Part shown: positions 61,862-64,000 of the stretch, piece by piece
How positions within the stretch are numbered: position 1 is the stretch's first letter
How the letters are laid out: each line of letters opens with the position of its first letter
Origin: Putridiphycobacter sp965230485
GTDB lineage: Bacteria; Bacteroidota; Bacteroidia; Flavobacteriales_D; Crocinitomicaceae
Length of the DNA: 64,000 nucleotides
Reading direction: 5' to 3'
NCBI GenBank assembly: GCA_965230485.1
Contig: CBDDLA010000001.1
Coordinates: 2,852,001-2,916,000, forward strand
The notes under the pieces: model-generated
Seen by the model: only the letters and a program-made list of their open reading frames with translations
Database searches by the model: none
Told to the model about the DNA's origin: nothing
Program-made: the position numbers and the translations under genes

Positions 61862-62608
61862 TTAAATAAGTACCAGTTGAGTTAAAATATAATTAGCAAG
61901 TAAAATGGTTACCGAAGCTGCTACAACCGCATTTGTGCTCGCTCTACCAACTTCCAAGGCTCCTCCGCGGGTATAGTAACCATAATAGCAGGCAATTGAG
62001 GTAATTAAGAAAGCAAAAACCATTGTTTTACCCAAGGCATAAAATAAATGATGTTGATCAACATCCCAAAAAGCACGGATACCAATTATGTAGGTTTCAG
62101 TTGTATATAAATTAGATGTAACACCAGCAATCCATCCACCAATTAGACTTAATAACATTGAAATGATAATTGCAAACGGGAAAAATAAGGTTGTAGCCAA
62201 TATTTTTGGAAGCATTAAATAGCCTATTGAGTTCACGCCCATAATTTCAAGTGCATCAATTTGCTCTGTAACTCTCATGGTTCCAATTTCTGAAGCAATA
62301 TTTGAACCAACTTTACCTGCAATAATTAATGAAATAATAGTTGGTGAAAATTCAAGAATGGTTGATTGCCTGGTAATGTATCCAATGGTGTATTCTGGTA
62401 ACAATGGTGAACTCATATTTGAAGCCGTTTGCAATGAAATTACACCTCCCATAAATATTGACAAAAATCCAATTAAAGGGATGGAATTAATAACAATTGC
62501 TTGTGCCTCAGTAAAGAACTTTTCCCAAAAAACACGCCCTTTTTCTGGGCGAGAAAAAACAAATTTTAACATTAAAAAATATTTCCCTATGTGTTCAAAT
62601 AAGTTCAT
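61862..62608 (-). CDS. MlaE-type ABC transporter permease
   Basis: The inner-membrane permease of the same transporter, 248 residues, with five to six hydrophobic helices and the MlaE family segments IPLIGFLSIFMGGVISLQTA, IAGKVGSNIASEIGTMRVTE and QIDALEIMGVNSIGYLMLP. The frame extends to 62710, but the added 34 residues are basic and overlap the divergent gene; ATG 62608 (MNLFEHIGKYFLMLKFVFS) matches the family. First gene of the mlaE-mlaF-coiled-coil operon. The MCE subunit is not adjacent. Confidence 0.92.
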   Translation of the reverse strand: MNLFEHIGKYFLMLKFVFSRPEKGRVFWEKFFTEAQAIVINSIPLIGFLSIFMGGVISLQTASNMSSPLLPEYTIGYITRQSTILEFSPTIISLIIAGKVGSNIASEIGTMRVTEQIDALEIMGVNSIGYLMLPKILATTLFFPFAIIISMLLSLIGGWIAGVTSNLYTTETYIIGIRAFWDVDQHHLFYALGKTMVFAFLITSIACYYGYYTRGGALEVGRASTNAVVAASVTILLANYILTQLVLI

Positions 62609-62708
62609 AATCACCGCTAAATTAATTAATATTTTTTTCTTAGCTATTAAGGCGTGAATACTATTGTTTGTTTTTTTACCTTTACTTTCAAAGAGAAAAG
62701 AAATACGC

Positions 62709-63497
62709 ATGGAATTACGCTTGCATAAAATGAATACAACTTTAAAAGACGTTGTAAACTATAGTTTAAAAACTGAAAGTGATCGTATCGATTTGAATTC
62801 TTTAATTGGTCAGCCAATTCAACTATTATTTGATGGGAAAGTGCAGTGTATGTCTTGTAACAAGTTTTTCAAAAAACTATTTGCACAAGGTTTCTGTTAT
62901 GATTGCTTTACAAATGCACCTCAAGCTGCAGAATGTATTATTCGACCAGAACTTTGCAGAGCTCATCTTGGAGAAGGCAGAGATGTAGAATGGGAAAAAA
63001 AGCACCATCTTCAACCTCATATTGTTTATTTTGCAGTCGCTTCATCATTAAAAGTTGGCGTTACAAGGTCAACCCAGATGCCTACACGTTGGATCGATCA
63101 GGGCGCATCTCAAGCCATAAAAATTGCTGAAGTACCTTATCGGCAATTAGCTGGTGAGATTGAGGTAGCATTAAAGTCATCTTTTTCAGATAAAACGAAC
63201 TGGCGAAAAATGCTAATGAATGAGATAGGAGACTTCGATTTAGAAGAAGAAAAATGGCAGCTAGAGGAAATTTTACCAGATGACCTTAGTCAGTATATGT
63301 CTGAAGATGATGATATAGTTAATATTGAATATCCAGTATTGACATATCCTAATAAAGTAAAAAGCGTTGGATTTGATAAATTTCCCGACATAGAAGGGAA
63401 GTTATTGGGCATTAAAGGACAGTACTTGTTGTTTGACGGGGATAGGGTCTTAAATGTTAGAAAGCATGAAGGCTATATTATCAACCTGAACGTTTAA
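62709..63497 (+). CDS. DUF2797 family protein
   Basis: A 262-residue soluble protein. A probable zinc ribbon is formed by C47, C50, C63 and C66 (CMSC and CYDC), followed by CIIRPELCRAHLGEGRD and a region with HIVYFAVASSLKVGVTR that resembles the GIY-YIG-like part noted in this family (VGVTRS, PTRWIDQGA). Function is unknown. ATG 62709 gives the usual start MELRLHKMNTTL; the frame opens earlier at 62664 but the added residues are hydrophobic and overlap the upstream leader. Its 3' end overlaps the convergent DUF5916 gene by 17 bases. Confidence 0.85.
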   Translation: MELRLHKMNTTLKDVVNYSLKTESDRIDLNSLIGQPIQLLFDGKVQCMSCNKFFKKLFAQGFCYDCFTNAPQAAECIIRPELCRAHLGEGRDVEWEKKHHLQPHIVYFAVASSLKVGVTRSTQMPTRWIDQGASQAIKIAEVPYRQLAGEIEVALKSSFSDKTNWRKMLMNEIGDFDLEEEKWQLEEILPDDLSQYMSEDDDIVNIEYPVLTYPNKVKSVGFDKFPDIEGKLLGIKGQYLLFDGDRVLNVRKHEGYIINLNV

Positions 63498-64000
63498 AAG
63501 ATTTAATATCGGTGTAGCTTAAAAAGTACAATAATTTGATTGAAATACTATTGAATGCAGGTGATTGAGAAAGGTCGCTAATGTTAGAAAAGTAATCTAA
63601 AGATGTATTGATATTACTCGAACTAAGAGATTGTTTCCAAACTATATTTAAGAAGCTACCTGGGGCAAATACCCATGAGTAGGTCATGTCGATTGTGAAA
63701 ATGTTGAAATTGTTATCGTGCATTGACATTTCATTTTCATTTAGCCCTGAGTATGAAATATTTGATATTTGACCGTTACTTTTTAACTCATAGAACTCTC
63801 GGTACTTTACCACTGACCAATAATGCCGCGCCCTCAGTGACACATCCATTTTATTATTGAAAACGTAATTTGCCGTTATTAAATTAGTAATGTTTCGTCT
63901 ATCTCTTTGACCAAATATGGGTGAAGAAAGGTATTTTACAATATTAAAGGTATTGGTGAGAGCTAAACCAACGTCATTTTGCTGATAATCATATGAAAAA
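63481..64000 (-). CDS. DUF5916 family protein (C-terminal part, cut by window edge)
   Basis: The reading frame is open on the minus strand from the right edge to the stop at 63481; the methionine at 63849 is internal. The visible 172 or so residues are the membrane-barrel-like C-terminus of DUF5916: LALTNTFNIVKYLSSP, YVFNNKMDVSLRARHYWSVV, FNIFTIDMTYSWVFAPGS and ISIKLLYFLSY. Full-length members are about 800 residues, with an N-terminal carbohydrate-binding-like domain and an outer-membrane barrel. The start and most of the protein lie outside the window. Confidence 0.8.
   Translation of the reverse strand, partial: FSYDYQQNDVGLALTNTFNIVKYLSSPIFGQRDRRNITNLITANYVFNNKMDVSLRARHYWSVVKYREFYELKSNGQISNISYSGLNENEMSMHDNNFNIFTIDMTYSWVFAPGSFLNIVWKQSLSSSNINTSLDYFSNISDLSQSPAFNSISIKLLYFLSYTDIKSFKRSG

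Noticed and set aside
62277..62657. 126-codon plus-strand frame opposite mlaE
   Set aside because: Antisense of a recognised permease; its codons follow the mlaE helices.

Overview
This window looks like a piece of chromosome from an A+T-rich member of the Bacteroidota, most likely a flavobacterium-type organism (Flavobacteriales). Several independent signals agree. Promoter -7 boxes fit the Bacteroidota consensus TAnnTTTG at many gene starts, and Shine-Dalgarno sequences are largely missing. There are secreted proteins with type A and type B type IX secretion (T9SS) sorting domains, PorP/SprF and PorE-like proteins, and families largely confined to this phylum (DUF2851, DUF3467, DUF2797, DUF5916, probable DUF6427/DUF6341). 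The genus cannot be fixed from the sequence alone.

Layout. 1-9.0 kb: housekeeping and metabolic genes on the + strand (pyrF 3' part, DUF2851, PspC, a K+ channel with RCK domains, an RmlD-like reductase, an AGCS symporter with unusual insertions, an HhH protein, apt, an acyl-CoA dehydrogenase). 9.0-25.0 kb: the conserved gene-expression block rpsU-xerC-hpf, a chalcone-isomerase-like secreted protein, tRNA-Thr/Tyr/Gly/Thr, tuf, tRNA-Trp, secE-nusG-rplKAJL-rpoBC and DUF3467. The tRNA operon opens with a TATATTTG promoter box directly followed by a terminator-like hairpin, and a second long hairpin lies between rplL and rpoB. 25.0-28.1 kb: a small T9SS cargo protein, a GNAT acetyltransferase and NADP-type glutamate dehydrogenase.

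28.1-42.2 kb is the accessory, surface-oriented part. An operon of three genes encodes a giant type B T9SS cargo protein, a PorP/SprF-family membrane protein and a TPR/PD40/OmpA-like/DUF1573 fusion. It is followed by a region with lipoproteins, a 1008-residue type A T9SS cargo protein, a decayed second copy of the lipoprotein-cargo pair, a third lipoprotein paralogue, and four copies of a dispersed palindromic repeat whose arms show compensatory base changes. I regard this as the most novel part of the window.

42.2-64.0 kb returns to mixed core genes on both strands: hflX, three amidohydrolase modules on two proteins (only one module keeps the metal ligands), an M42 peptidase, a TPR protein plus PorE-like OmpA protein (probable T9SS anchoring component), a GH3 enzyme, PpiD, a thioesterase, fructose-1,6-bisphosphatase, small membrane proteins, purQ, an MlaEF-type lipid ABC transporter followed by a coiled-coil membrane protein, DUF2797, and the 3' part of a DUF5916 gene running off the right edge. 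In three places an intrinsic terminator sits just before the start codon of the next gene (1 to 13 bases away), and three convergent gene pairs overlap at their 3' ends, so the genome is compact outside the accessory region.
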